The position numbers were made by a program, and so were the translations under genes. Below the pieces are notes generated by a model. That model ran no database searches, was not told the DNA's origin, and was given only the letters and a program-made list of their open reading frames with translations. From the NCBI GenBank assembly GCA_016508695.1, contig VNKQ01000020.1, positions 248,001 to 312,000 on the forward strand: 64,000 bases of DNA, read 5' to 3'. Of the stretch, positions 11,901-22,102 are shown piece by piece. The stretch's first letter is position 1. Each line of letters begins with the position of its first letter. The DNA comes from Hyphodiscus hymeniophilus. Its lineage: Eukaryota; Ascomycota; Leotiomycetes; Helotiales; Hyphodiscaceae.

Positions 11901-12004
11901 TCACTCCACCGCATGTCGATATCGGTCTCCATGTTTGACTTCGCAGCCCCGACGTCCCGAGGCCCTGCACCTCGTTCTTCTCTGGCTCGAGCTCCAGATA
12001 TCAA
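8945..12004 (-). CDS. XlnR-type Zn2Cys6 transcription factor next to the URC cluster
   Basis: I read three exons: 11713-12004, 9139-11399 and 8945-9088 (about 898 residues). The 313-base first intron (11400-11712) cuts the zinc cluster between its fifth and sixth cysteines; the join gives exactly C-x2-C-x6-C-x5-C-x2-C-x6-C followed by a basic Arg/Lys patch. A fungal-specific regulatory domain follows (REERRRVFWFLYTMDRH). The C-terminal part, with HVLHVLLAGKWD, MPFFLGIYL and a tail ending in Gly-Leu-Ala, matches my memory of the XlnR/Xyr1 family. A 50-base intron at 9089-9138 (weak GTTGGT donor, GCTAAT branch) is needed to reach this ending; unspliced, the frame runs to another stop at 8953. 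XlnR relatives usually control pentose or xylan genes. Its place beside the URC genes suggests, but does not prove, that it serves the role of yeast URC2, also a Zn2Cys6 protein. Confidence 0.85.
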
Positions 12005-12756
12005 TGGTAATATAAAGCATCAACGTCTTCAGCTGATGCTTCGATTGTTTGTTGATCGAGTTGCTGTGTGGTGAGGACCGGAGGTAGGTAGTCGACGTCC
12101 TTAGGGGTACTTCGTACGCGGTATCAAAAGTGGACTCGCGTGGCATTAGTCAGATCATTTGAAGATGATAATAGAACGCCTTACCTTCTATACTTTGTCC
12201 GAGTCGTGGAGATACTGTGATACTAAAATTTCTTGTCCTGCGGTCAATGATGGGTATGCAAAATGGCTCTCCCTGAGTCTTAGATTATTTGTCTGGTCAA
12301 AGAGTGAGAAGCTACACTGATAGCACTGGTGTATCCCTCGGAAAATGGCGTGAAGCTATCGTTTTTATATTCCCACCCTGTCAATAAATAGAAGAAAAAG
12401 TGACACAATCTTAATGAATAATTGTTTATTTAAGGCTTCTAAAATGGGTACTTCTTGGTCGTATTGGTGTCATGCATTTGCCTTTAGTTGATATTAAATA
12501 TTCCTAGTGCGATAGAGCCAGTAGGATCCTGATCAATTTGTCCCATCTGTTGGAGTCTCCACCTTCCTTCAGTTACCCAAACCGGCTCCTGCCGTAATAG
12601 GTTAAGATTGGAACGGGAATAGGTCAATAGTCAATACGGTAGGCATTAGAAACCACGAAAGCATATCGATGTCCTATTTGAAATGGCCCAAGGAATTGAT
12701 TTTATTTTGCAAGACAAATATTGGTTTGAATTTTATGTTTCGAATATCGATCAACG
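12005..12756. other. Intergenic, divergent promoter region
   Basis: This 752-base gap separates the XlnR-type factor (leftward) from the acetyltransferase (rightward). It becomes AT-rich after about 12360, but without the TpG loss seen in the retroelement block. I see no gene, RNA or repeat in it. Confidence 0.4.
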
Positions 12757-13508
12757 ATGGCAAGCACGGAGAAAAGTCAGAAGATCATTGCCTATGCTAA
12801 GACACTTACTAATACACCATGGTGTAATGATTACGAGAAGATGATCTCCGGGATGGTGTTTGTACGCTTTCCCGTTTGTTGGATATGCACTGACAAGGTG
12901 ACATTAGGTACGATTCATTCGTGCCAGAGTTAGTAACAGGACGTTTACGCGCACGGAAACTTGTCAAGAAATTCAACGACTATCTACCAGATGATGCAAC
13001 CGAGGAGTCATTAGTGGAAGACCGTAATGCTATGCTCAAGGAACTCATTGGGCACGTCGGCAAAGGAGCTTACATCGACCCTCCTTTCAGAGTCGATTAC
13101 GGGTGTAATATTTCTCTCGGAGATGGTTTTTATGGAAACTTTAAGTGCGTACTTCAAAAGCACGAGTCTGAAAGCCGGAGGCTGATGATAAAGTGCAGTA
13201 TGGTTATTCTAGACTGCGCAATTGTAACGATTGGAGATCGGACGAAGTTCGGACCAGGTGTGAGTATCTTCGCTGCAACACACCCGACGGAAGTGAAAGC
13301 GAGGCGAGAAACCCCTGACTATTCCAAGGGAGTCTCAATTGGAGAAGATTGCTGGATAGGAGGAAACACTGTGATCTTGCCGGGCGTGATTATTGGAGAT
13401 GGTGTTACAATTGGTGCCAGCTCTGTGGTTACTAAAGATATCCCAAGCTACTCGATAGCTGTTGGGTCGCCAGCGAGGGTGATAAAGAAGCTCGAGAATG
13501 TTCCATAG
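12757..13508 (+). CDS. Hexapeptide-repeat sugar O-acetyltransferase (maltose/NodL type)
   Basis: The product should transfer an acetyl group from acetyl-CoA to a sugar. Three exons, 12757-12857, 12908-13144 and 13199-13508, give about 215 residues, normal for the family. The first intron (12858-12907) has an uncommon GTTTGT donor; splicing yields the family segment MVYDSFVPEL. The second (13145-13198, GTGCGT...TGCAG) is a multiple of three long and open, but removing it restores the core Asn-Phe-Asn...Leu-Asp-Cys-Ala. Exon 1 holds the N-terminal mac domain (EKMISGM). The rest is the left-handed beta helix with I-G-D/E-x-x turns; the catalytic histidine is in AATHP (about 13278) and the C-terminal VVTKDIP and GSPARVIKKL are typical. 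Physiological substrate unknown. Confidence 0.9.
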
Positions 13509-13972
13509 TCTGTTAAGAAACGTTCTTCTTCAACCAGAACAGACATGGTATCCCACTTCAGAGACTGTAGTAAGTTATACTGGGGCTGAGGCAATTTGGT
13601 GCCCTTGACCAATGTCGGACCATGAAACCAGATTTGATATGAAGGTGCTGTCAATATCTGTAAGTCCGACAGCAAAGCTTCTTTTGCGACATATCAGGGG
13701 CAGATCGTCAGTCGCGCAGAATCTAATCAGTCTTCATGTCAAACACCAAGTTTGTCTTCTGGTGTGAAAACACTTCCCTCTTCTGAGTATATCGTGAGCT
13801 ATGATTAATACGCCGACGTTGCTTGACTATCTGAAGGGAGACACATTGCGCGTTTCGAGGGAATTTTCTAGAATTATCATTATTTTACAATACACCAATA
13901 CTTAAAACAAATTCTTTGCAAATTACTCAAGTTCTTCCAGTCTTCCTAGAATTCCGCCGCGTACAAACTGAA
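13509..13972. other. Intergenic between convergent genes
   Basis: The acetyltransferase ends at 13508 and the hydrolase, on the opposite strand, ends at 13973. These 464 bases should hold two 3' untranslated regions. I see no gene or structured repeat. Confidence 0.4.
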
Positions 13973-15262
13973 TTATGACGACGTACTGTTCGCGATGAAT
14001 TCTTGGATGTGGTGGTAGGCAGCTACTGCGGAGTAGTGCAAATTGATGCCATGACCAGTGTGAAGAGCCAAGTAAGTCCCAATACTCCTCGCCATGGGAT
14101 AGAGCTGAAGCGCTGCCTGGGCTAGGTTGGTTGGGTAGCTGCAGTTACCAGCACAGAAAGGCAGGTCATTATCTCCATTCACCACGGCCACTGACCCAGT
14201 GAAGTTCATGGCGGTACCCATCACAGCTGTTTGGGAGAATAGTTCGCCAAAAGTGACTGGTCCTTTTGTCGCTTCGGCCAGATTTAGAATGTTGGGATCG
14301 AAGTTTTGGGCGTGGAGGAAAGCAATTTGATTGGAGATAGCGGTATCAGATACTAAATAGCCATTGCTGAGATTACTGAAGCGGTACGGTTGGTTTTGCG
14401 AAGCAATGGCGAGGTTCAAGCCGGTAATGAAAGGTTGCTGACCGGTTGAATTCGTGGAAAATCCGGTCAAGATGGCGGCATCAAGTGAATTGGGGTATTT
14501 TGCGGTCAGGCCTTGGGTAAGAAGACTGCCAAAAGAGTGTCCTGTACCGATAATGGTAGAGAATGTGTTATTGCTAAAGTTGCCACTCTTAAGCATGGTA
14601 ACAAGAGACTGAAGTATTTCCAGTTCTAGAGGGGTTTGAACGATGCTCACGGCATCAGGTTTAGATGATTTGCCGACGCCAAGGCGGTCATAGAAAAACC
14701 TATATGTTTCGTCAGTTAAATGGAGTAATGAAAGCGGAAGCAGTAAGACGAACGTTGCGTGGTTGTATTGCGTCGCAACATCAACATAGCTATAGCCCGG
14801 AGCAAAGTCCCAGTAGTATCTGTCAAAACCCACTCCGTGGGTTAGGATCTCAATAGTACTATGCTTGGTGTTGTTGGCGGGTGTACACAGAGTCGCACTG
14901 ATGTTGTATGTTCCATTGACTGGTTGTATACCTCCCATAAGCTGCTTCATGAATGGCGATCCGCTCGATAACATTGAGATAAAAGTCTGTGTTACTCCAG
15001 TTTGGTTTTGAGGAAGGGTGAAGTTGAGTTTTAAGTTCATTGCAGAAGCTTGCACCGGAACCATTCCTGAGACGCAGACAGCTAGACCTCCTCTCGACGG
15101 CTGAATTGTTGGATCAAGGAATCCTGAGATACTTGGTGCTTGGACATTTGCTGGTATGGCTCCGCTCGGATTTGAGGGGAGGAATTGAGCCGATTGACCA
15201 GCTGCAGACTGCAGGGACAGGGCAACAACGCCGCTGGCTAGCGTAGCGGTCGAAAAATGCAT
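13973..15262 (-). CDS. Secreted alpha/beta-hydrolase
   Basis: Two exons, 14754-15262 and 13973-14699, surround a 54-base intron (14700-14753) that is a multiple of three and open; removing it gives the family segment Ala-Thr-Phe-Phe-Tyr-Asp-Arg-Leu-Gly-x-Gly. The product has about 411 residues. Residues 1-22 look like a signal peptide, and many N-x-S/T sites suggest a glycosylated extracellular protein. The nucleophile elbow is GHSFG. The later VVNGDNDLPFC offers the acid and GHGINLHYSA the catalytic histidine. The specific ester or lipid substrate is unknown. The copia retrotransposon begins only about 43 bases upstream of this start codon, so the native promoter has been displaced. Confidence 0.85.
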   Translation of the reverse strand: MHFSTATLASGVVALSLQSAAGQSAQFLPSNPSGAIPANVQAPSISGFLDPTIQPSRGGLAVCVSGMVPVQASAMNLKLNFTLPQNQTGVTQTFISMLSSGSPFMKQLMGGIQPVNGTYNISATLCTPANNTKHSTIEILTHGVGFDRYYWDFAPGYSYVDVATQYNHATFVLLLPLSLLHLTDETYRFFYDRLGVGKSSKPDAVSIVQTPLELEILQSLVTMLKSGNFSNNTFSTIIGTGHSFGSLLTQGLTAKYPNSLDAAILTGFSTNSTGQQPFITGLNLAIASQNQPYRFSNLSNGYLVSDTAISNQIAFLHAQNFDPNILNLAEATKGPVTFGELFSQTAVMGTAMNFTGSVAVVNGDNDLPFCAGNCSYPTNLAQAALQLYPMARSIGTYLALHTGHGINLHYSAVAAYHHIQEFIANSTSS

Positions 15263-15309
15263 GTTATATGTGGATTTTATAAGTTCGATGTTCTACCTTC
15301 AGGACAATA

Positions 15310-15502
15310 TATTGGAATATGGGATTCCTTCTACCCGCATGGACCTCCCTAATCGGGCTTAGTGCGTCACATGATCGTGACCGGCGAAGAACCTTGAGCT
15401 TAACTCTAGTTCTTCCCACTATACTATTATTCAATTAATTTAACTCAATTACTTAGTACTATTCCTAATGTAATACTTTTACTTAAATCGTAACTACTAA
15501 TA
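15310..15502 (+). repeat. Left LTR of the copia element (193 bp)
   Basis: It matches 33895-34087 over its whole length, with only transition differences in my reading. It begins TATTGG (RIP form of TGTTGG) and ends AATA. The outer (left) half keeps CpA and TpG, for example around CACATGATCGTGACC, whereas the inner half is mutated. The 5-bp duplication CAATA lies just outside at 15305-15309. Confidence 0.92.
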
Positions 15503-17364
15503 AGTTATAAGCCCGGTAATATATTACTAAGGGTTTTTTAGTACTAATTTTATTAATTGTTTAGAGCGAGTTATAAGAGTAACTATAATTCTAATAATAC
15601 TCGATTTCTAGTAAAACGCGTTACGGGAGTAATAGTAATTCTATTAATTTTATTATTAATTACAAATAAGTAATAGTAATAACGAGATAAATAATTTAGG
15701 GTTATTCTAGACACTAGAAGCTACTCTTATAAGGAATTAAGATAGTCTATACAATTAGACACTTATATCTCTACTATATATTACACTTACAAATTTTTAC
15801 TCGAGTATTACAAACTCGAATTCCTTAAACCCTACGATTCCTAATCCTCTTAGATCGATTATTATAATAATAAGTAGCAATTCCCTTACGATTTCGAGTT
15901 AATTAAAGCTAAAAGACTCTATTAGTTATAGCGACTAGTAATAAGCCATAAAAGTAGCTATAAAAAGTAATAGCCTTAGTAAATAGCTACGAAAGAAAGC
16001 AAAGGTACTAGAGTTTGTTAACGAAGATAATAATAATATAAACTAAGACAAATTAAAGGTTTAATTAAATTAGAAGGCTAGAGACGGAAAGATAAAGCTT
16101 TTAATTATAAATAATATTCTTATAAATTACTCTTTTACTATTAAAGGTCTTATAACTAGACTTGCGATATAAGAAGCCCTTAAACACTAATATCAAGGCA
16201 TTAGTAAAGTATTACTTTAAAGTTATATTAAAAACTATTATCGAATTAATTTTGATTAATATAAAGATATTACTAAGTATTACGCCGCTTTTAACGACTC
16301 TAAAAGCCGACTTAAGTCTCTAAAGAAGACTAATATTAAGGATTAGTATTTTATTATATACGTAATAAGTTTATTAAAAGAGTACCCCGAATAGGCTTAA
16401 CGATAATGCGCTATACTTAGGTTAATAACCTAAAGGCAATTATAAAAGATCTAATCGACGAATCTCGCGTCAAATTAGTAACTAAGACTATTATATATAA
16501 TAGTAAACCTTACTCGAAAGATAAGAAGAAACCCTTCGATTAGAAGAAGAGTAATAAGAAAGAGTTAAAGTATAAGTATTATAACTTGAATAGTCACAAC
16601 TAGAATTACTATAACAATTACAATAAGAAGGCTCGTAGAAAATAAGAAAAGAAAACTAGTAGGAAATAATATATATAAACTAATAATAAGTATATAAAGA
16701 AGAAAGTTAAAATAATAGAATTTAAGAAGAAGGAACCTATTAACGAGAACTCTAACTTCTCCTTTATAACTTATATTAAAGAAGCCGATTTCTATAATAT
16801 CGATTAACCTAATCTCGACAAAAAAGCCTTCGCTATACCAAGAGTAAGTAATATCGTATATATAAACGATTTCCTTATAGACTCTAGTATATTGGTTTAT
16901 ATTACCTTTAATTAAACTCGATTCGAAGACGACTTTATAATAATTAGTCCCTTCCTTATAATTCGTATAATAGGAGGTATAATACGTCTTATAAGACGTA
17001 AAACAGTTATACTATATTATCCCCTTCTTAATAGTACGATTAGTACTCTTATACTTAAAGACACTTTATATATACTTAGTAATAATACTAATCTCTTTTC
17101 TAATAAGAAATTATTAAATTTAGGGAGTGTAATTCGTAACGACGATTTACTTAGCCTATATAATACTATTCTTTACTAACTCGATAACTTATTTATTATC
17201 GAAGAACCTCGAAGCTATACGTTTCCTATAAACCTAGAAACTATAAAGCCAAATATCGAACTATATTACTAACGTTTTGTATACTTAAGACTTACTAACG
17301 TACGCAATACTTTAAAGATTACTATAAGTATAAAATTTATAGAGAATTCGGATCTTATAATTAC

Positions 17365-17533
17365 TATAAGGGGCTAGCCCCAGGGGTAAGGCGCTAGTTA
17401 TACCTACGCTTACTAAGGCTAGGCGGGAGCGCTTCTTTTCTTATAGACCTAGCTTAGAATATTTCTCTCTCCTTTATCGAACTTACTAAATACTATAATA
17501 AACCCCTATATATATACTATTCGCCCCGTGATA
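17365..17533 (+). repeat. Left LTR of gypsy A (169 bp)
   Basis: It pairs with 30560-30728. It starts TATAAGG and ends GTGATA, where the right copy keeps GTGACA. The outer half is the cleaner one (CCCCAGGGG against CCCTAGAAG in the right copy). The preceding ATTAC is the target duplication. Confidence 0.92.
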
Positions 17534-20500
17534 TTAAGTTCGATTAAAATAAATTTATAGCCACCCGAGAACTTTATACTAAACGCTAAGACGTTCTCGT
17601 CGAGAAATAAGAGCCTATAATAAAAAACGTCAAATATTAAAATATAATATATTCTAAAAGAGATATTTACACAATAATAATATATAAAAGCCAAGTTAGC
17701 TAAAACGCGGGCCGCCTTAAATAACTAAGAAGCTAAAAGATTATAAAGGGACGCTAGATCTAATACCCTTATAAGCGCTCTAATAAGAAGCCTAATCGAG
17801 TTACTAAAAGTAGCGTCTCTCTCGAACTCTAATAAAGAGCCTTTAGTCCCTAAAAGCTAAAAGCCGCTAATATAAGATAGTCGGGTAAAGACCTTTCGAG
17901 ATTATCTCTTAAGACTTAAAAGTTCGTATTACGTTTACTTTATAGTAAAACTAATACTCTTTATAAATTATTATTAAAACACTATTTACAATACTCTTCT
18001 ATCGCGTAAACGAGCCCGGATACGATATTTCTAGGAAAAGGGGAGCCCTATACTCGGAAAGGACCCTAAAGCTTTCTTTATATAGCTTAATAAAGTCTTT
18101 ACAAATAATAACAAGCGCGCGAAAGCTTTAAAGCGACTTACTAGTATAAGGTACTCCCTAGGATAGCCTTAGTATAAGTACTAGCTAGAATTCGATAAGC
18201 TCCTATTTAGTTCTAATAAAGAAAGCTAAAATAACGACGCGAAGATTAGTTACTTTTGAAATATATTTTAAAACCCTACTCGAATATATACGGCCTTTAT
18301 AACTAAAAAGATAGACTATTATAAGTTCTCTAAGGAGGTAGAACAAATTATAACTAATCTCGAAGAGATAGACTAGTTTAAAGTATTTAATAGAAAATAA
18401 AAGGAAAAGAATTAAAACTCTATATTAAAAATAATAGTAATTACGCGTTTGTATAATTACTTTATAACGATAAGAGTAAACGTAAAGGGAAATACGATAA
18501 TAGCCCCGACTTATATAAGTAATAACTATAAAAGAAGTATTAAGAGTCGTAAGAACCTTAAAGGGAAATAAAGGGCCAAGTAAGTAAAAGAAATAAAAAG
18601 AGATAAGCGCTATAAGAAAAGGCTTTATTTCTATTATAAAGCGTCTAGATATTACGTTCGAGATTGCTTATATGCCCTAATAATACAACTTATTAAGATA
18701 AACGTAGTCGAAACTAAACTATTATTAAAAGACGATAATAAAATATTAAAGCCTAGCTCTTTTGAGTCGGGAAAAGAATAACTCTTAGTCGAAGTTAAGA
18801 CTCGGGAGTAAATAAAGTATTAGTAAAGAAATAAAAAAGGGTTAAAGAAGTTATAAATAGAAACCTTATATATATAAACGTAATCCTTTAGAAAACCTTT
18901 AGAACTTTTACCCTTATTAATAAAAGTTACTAATATTACGCTATTATAAACAAAGCCCTTATAAAAGGCCTCGGCCTTATATATATTAATCGTAAAAGCT
19001 ATAAAGTAAAAGGAGCCTTTATAGCTATATAGAAGTCGAAGATTATAAGAGTAGTTATACTCTATATAAATATAGCCGGATTTAGCTAGATAGTTTATAT
19101 ATATATTATACTAAACCTAATATTCCTAATAATCTTAAGAAATCCGTAGAAGATATATAATAAGATTAGGACCGCGCCTAAAAAACAGCGGTTTTATTAT
19201 AGCGTAATAAAGAAATAAGTACTAGAAAGGCATTATTACTATAATTATAAGAATAATAAAGGTTTTACGTCGATAGCTACTATAACTTTAAAAGACATTA
19301 AAAAAGCCTTAGAGACAAAAGAAGAACTTACTCTAAAGTAATTATAAGACAAGTTACTTTTAGAACTTCGAGACTTAGCTTTATTATTTTTAAAGCGGGT
19401 AGTAAACAAACTAGCTCTTTACTAACTAAGTATCGATTACTAGATTAAAGTCTACAAATAATTAAACGGATCCCTAACTACCCTCTTATAAGGCCCGCTT
19501 TATAATATGTCTAAGGACGAATTATTAGTACTTTACAAGTTATTAAACGACTTATAGGAAAAGAGATATATTCGACTAAGTACGTTAAAAGTAACGGCTC
19601 TTATACTTTTTATATAAAAACTTAGGGGCGGCTTAAGGTTTTATTACGATTATCGAGTATTAAATACAATTATAAAGCCAGATTAGTACTTATTACTATT
19701 AATATTAGAGACCTTATAAAACCTTATAAATACTAAGTAGCTAACGAAAGTCGACGTAATCTTTACCTTTTACAAGATTCGAATAGTAATAGGCTATAAA
19801 TATAAGACTACCTTTCGAACTAGATTTAATTCTTTTAAATAGTTAATATATCCTTTTAGATTATTAGGGGCTCTAGCGACTTTTTAGTAGTATATTAATA
19901 GTTTATTATAGAAATAGCTTAATAACTTTGTTTCGGCTTATATAAATAATATTTTAATTTACTCGAATAGTTCTAAAGAAGACTATATATAGAAAGTACG
20001 GACTATTCTCCTAAAGTTATAAGAAAGAGGGCTATTCTTAGACCTAGCGAAGAGTAAATTCGCCTAAAAAAAGATAAAATACCTAGAATTTATTATTTAT
20101 ACTAATAGAAAAGGCATAGGGCTAGATCTAGAAAAAGTAAAGGCTATACGAAACTAAAAGTTACTTAAGACGCAAAAAGAGGTTTATTACTTTCTCAAAT
20201 TTTATAACTTTTATAGGATATTTATCCCTAATTACTTTAAGTTAGCTAGGCTACTAATAGTACTAACTAGTAAAAGAGTACTATTCTCTTAGGGAAAACT
20301 AAAAGAGTTATTATTCTAAGAGTTATAAGACAAGTTTTATAGCGCCCTAATACTTATTACTTAAGACCCGACTCTCCCGATATTCTTAAAGATTAATTAT
20401 AATAGGTTTGTATTAATAAGCGCTCTCTTATAAGAAAAGGATAGAGTTTATCGCCTAATAAGCTTTTTTGCCTAAAAACTTAATAAGGCAAAAATTAACT

Positions 20501-21730
20501 ATAATATTTATAATAAAGAAATACTCGTAATAATTACTAGCTTAAAGTTTTAGGGTCCCAAACTAAAAACCTATAGCTTTTTTATAGTTCTTATAGACTA
20601 TAAGAACCTCGAATACTTTATAATAAAAAGACATTTATCCGAGCGTTAAATTCGATAGTATAAGACTATATCCTTATTTTAGTTTACTTTAGTATACTAT
20701 CCGAGAGCCGAAGTTATTATACTAGATACCTTATTACAAAGAGAGTAAGATACATTAAGTAAGGATAATAAGGAATTGAGATTTCGTTAGTTATTATATT
20801 TAGACTACTTACAAAACTAGCTAAGAAAAGCAAAAAAGGCGGGGGTAATAGTAGCTATTATATTAGTATAACCTCTATTTATAATATTAGTCTAGCTATT
20901 AGCTATATAGCTCTACTAAGACCCTACGTTAAAATTAGCGGAATTCTAAGGTCCTTTTTAGGATAAAGAATTAAACGAGCTATAAGATACGACTATAAAA
21001 AAAGATATAATATATAAGATTATACTTTACGTAATTTAAAACGGCGCCCGATTATTCTTAAGCGAGATTAGGATAAAGATTTAAGTAGGCAATTATAGTA
21101 TCGATAGTAACGGCTATTTTTACTATTATAGTAAGTTATAAGTTTTAGGCGCCCTAATCTTATTAAAAGCCGAATATAAAATAATAAAACCCAAAGCTTA
21201 ATAAAACGATATCTTTAAAATAAAGATTATTTAGTCCGTTTATAATTCGCTAGTTTATAAATACTTAAGACGGGATTTTACCGCCTTTATACTAAGACGT
21301 AGTTTCTATTAGCTATTATAATTAAGACATATAAAGTAATTCCTTAAGAACTATAACTATTATAAAAGAAATAAGGTATAGAGGGAGTATAAACACGGAC
21401 TTTTAAGGCCGTTACTAGTCCCCGACTAATTCTTTTAGGAAATCTTTATAGATTTTATAACGGACTTACTAAACTCTTAAGGAAACCGTTACCTCTAAGT
21501 AATTAAAGACCGACTAAGTAAGTACGTTATATTAAAAGCAATACCTAATATAAAAGCTAAGGAGTATACCGAAAAGTTTATAAAGTATTAAGCGCGATAC
21601 TATAATATATTACGCGCGATTATAAGCGATAAAGGAACGAACTAGACGAGTACGTTTTAAAAGACCTTCTATTATCTTATAGGCGTATAATAGAGACTTA
21701 GCTCTATATACTACTTATAAACCGATAAAG

Positions 21731-22102
21731 TGTTACAAACCACATGACAGCTCGTGGCCTAAGGCTCGATAGCTAGGCTATAAGAGAACTACAAGTAAAG
21801 ATCACGTTAGTAGAGTATTACTTGGGATCACATAATAGACCTCGAAAGACCTCGATAGTCTAAGACCTTAGCGGTCCTAAACCCAAGGGTTCCTCGAAGG
21901 TCTAATAAGGGACGAAGGTTTTATATAAGTAATAGTATTTCCTAAGTAAATAGAAGCTTTGTATTTAACTTAAATATAATATCTTTATATTATACTTAGT
22001 AACTATAAAGGTTATATTAACCTTAATTATAATAACTTCTCTAACTACTTAACCCAACCTAATTACTTACGAGACTAATACTAGATAGCGAGGTTTATTA
22101 TA
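21731..22102 (+). repeat. Left LTR of gypsy B (372 bp)
   Basis: It pairs with 28153-28524 at equal length. It begins TGTTACAAACC, unmutated, where the right copy reads TATTACAAACT. The left part keeps CACATGACAGCTCGTGG, which is fully converted in the right LTR. TAAAG lies just before it. Confidence 0.93.

Noticed and set aside
17506..17694. Minus-strand open frame spanning the gypsy A left LTR boundary
   Set aside because: It exists only because AT-rich RIP sequence is Ile/Tyr/Lys-rich in some frames; it crosses an LTR edge and runs against the element's direction.
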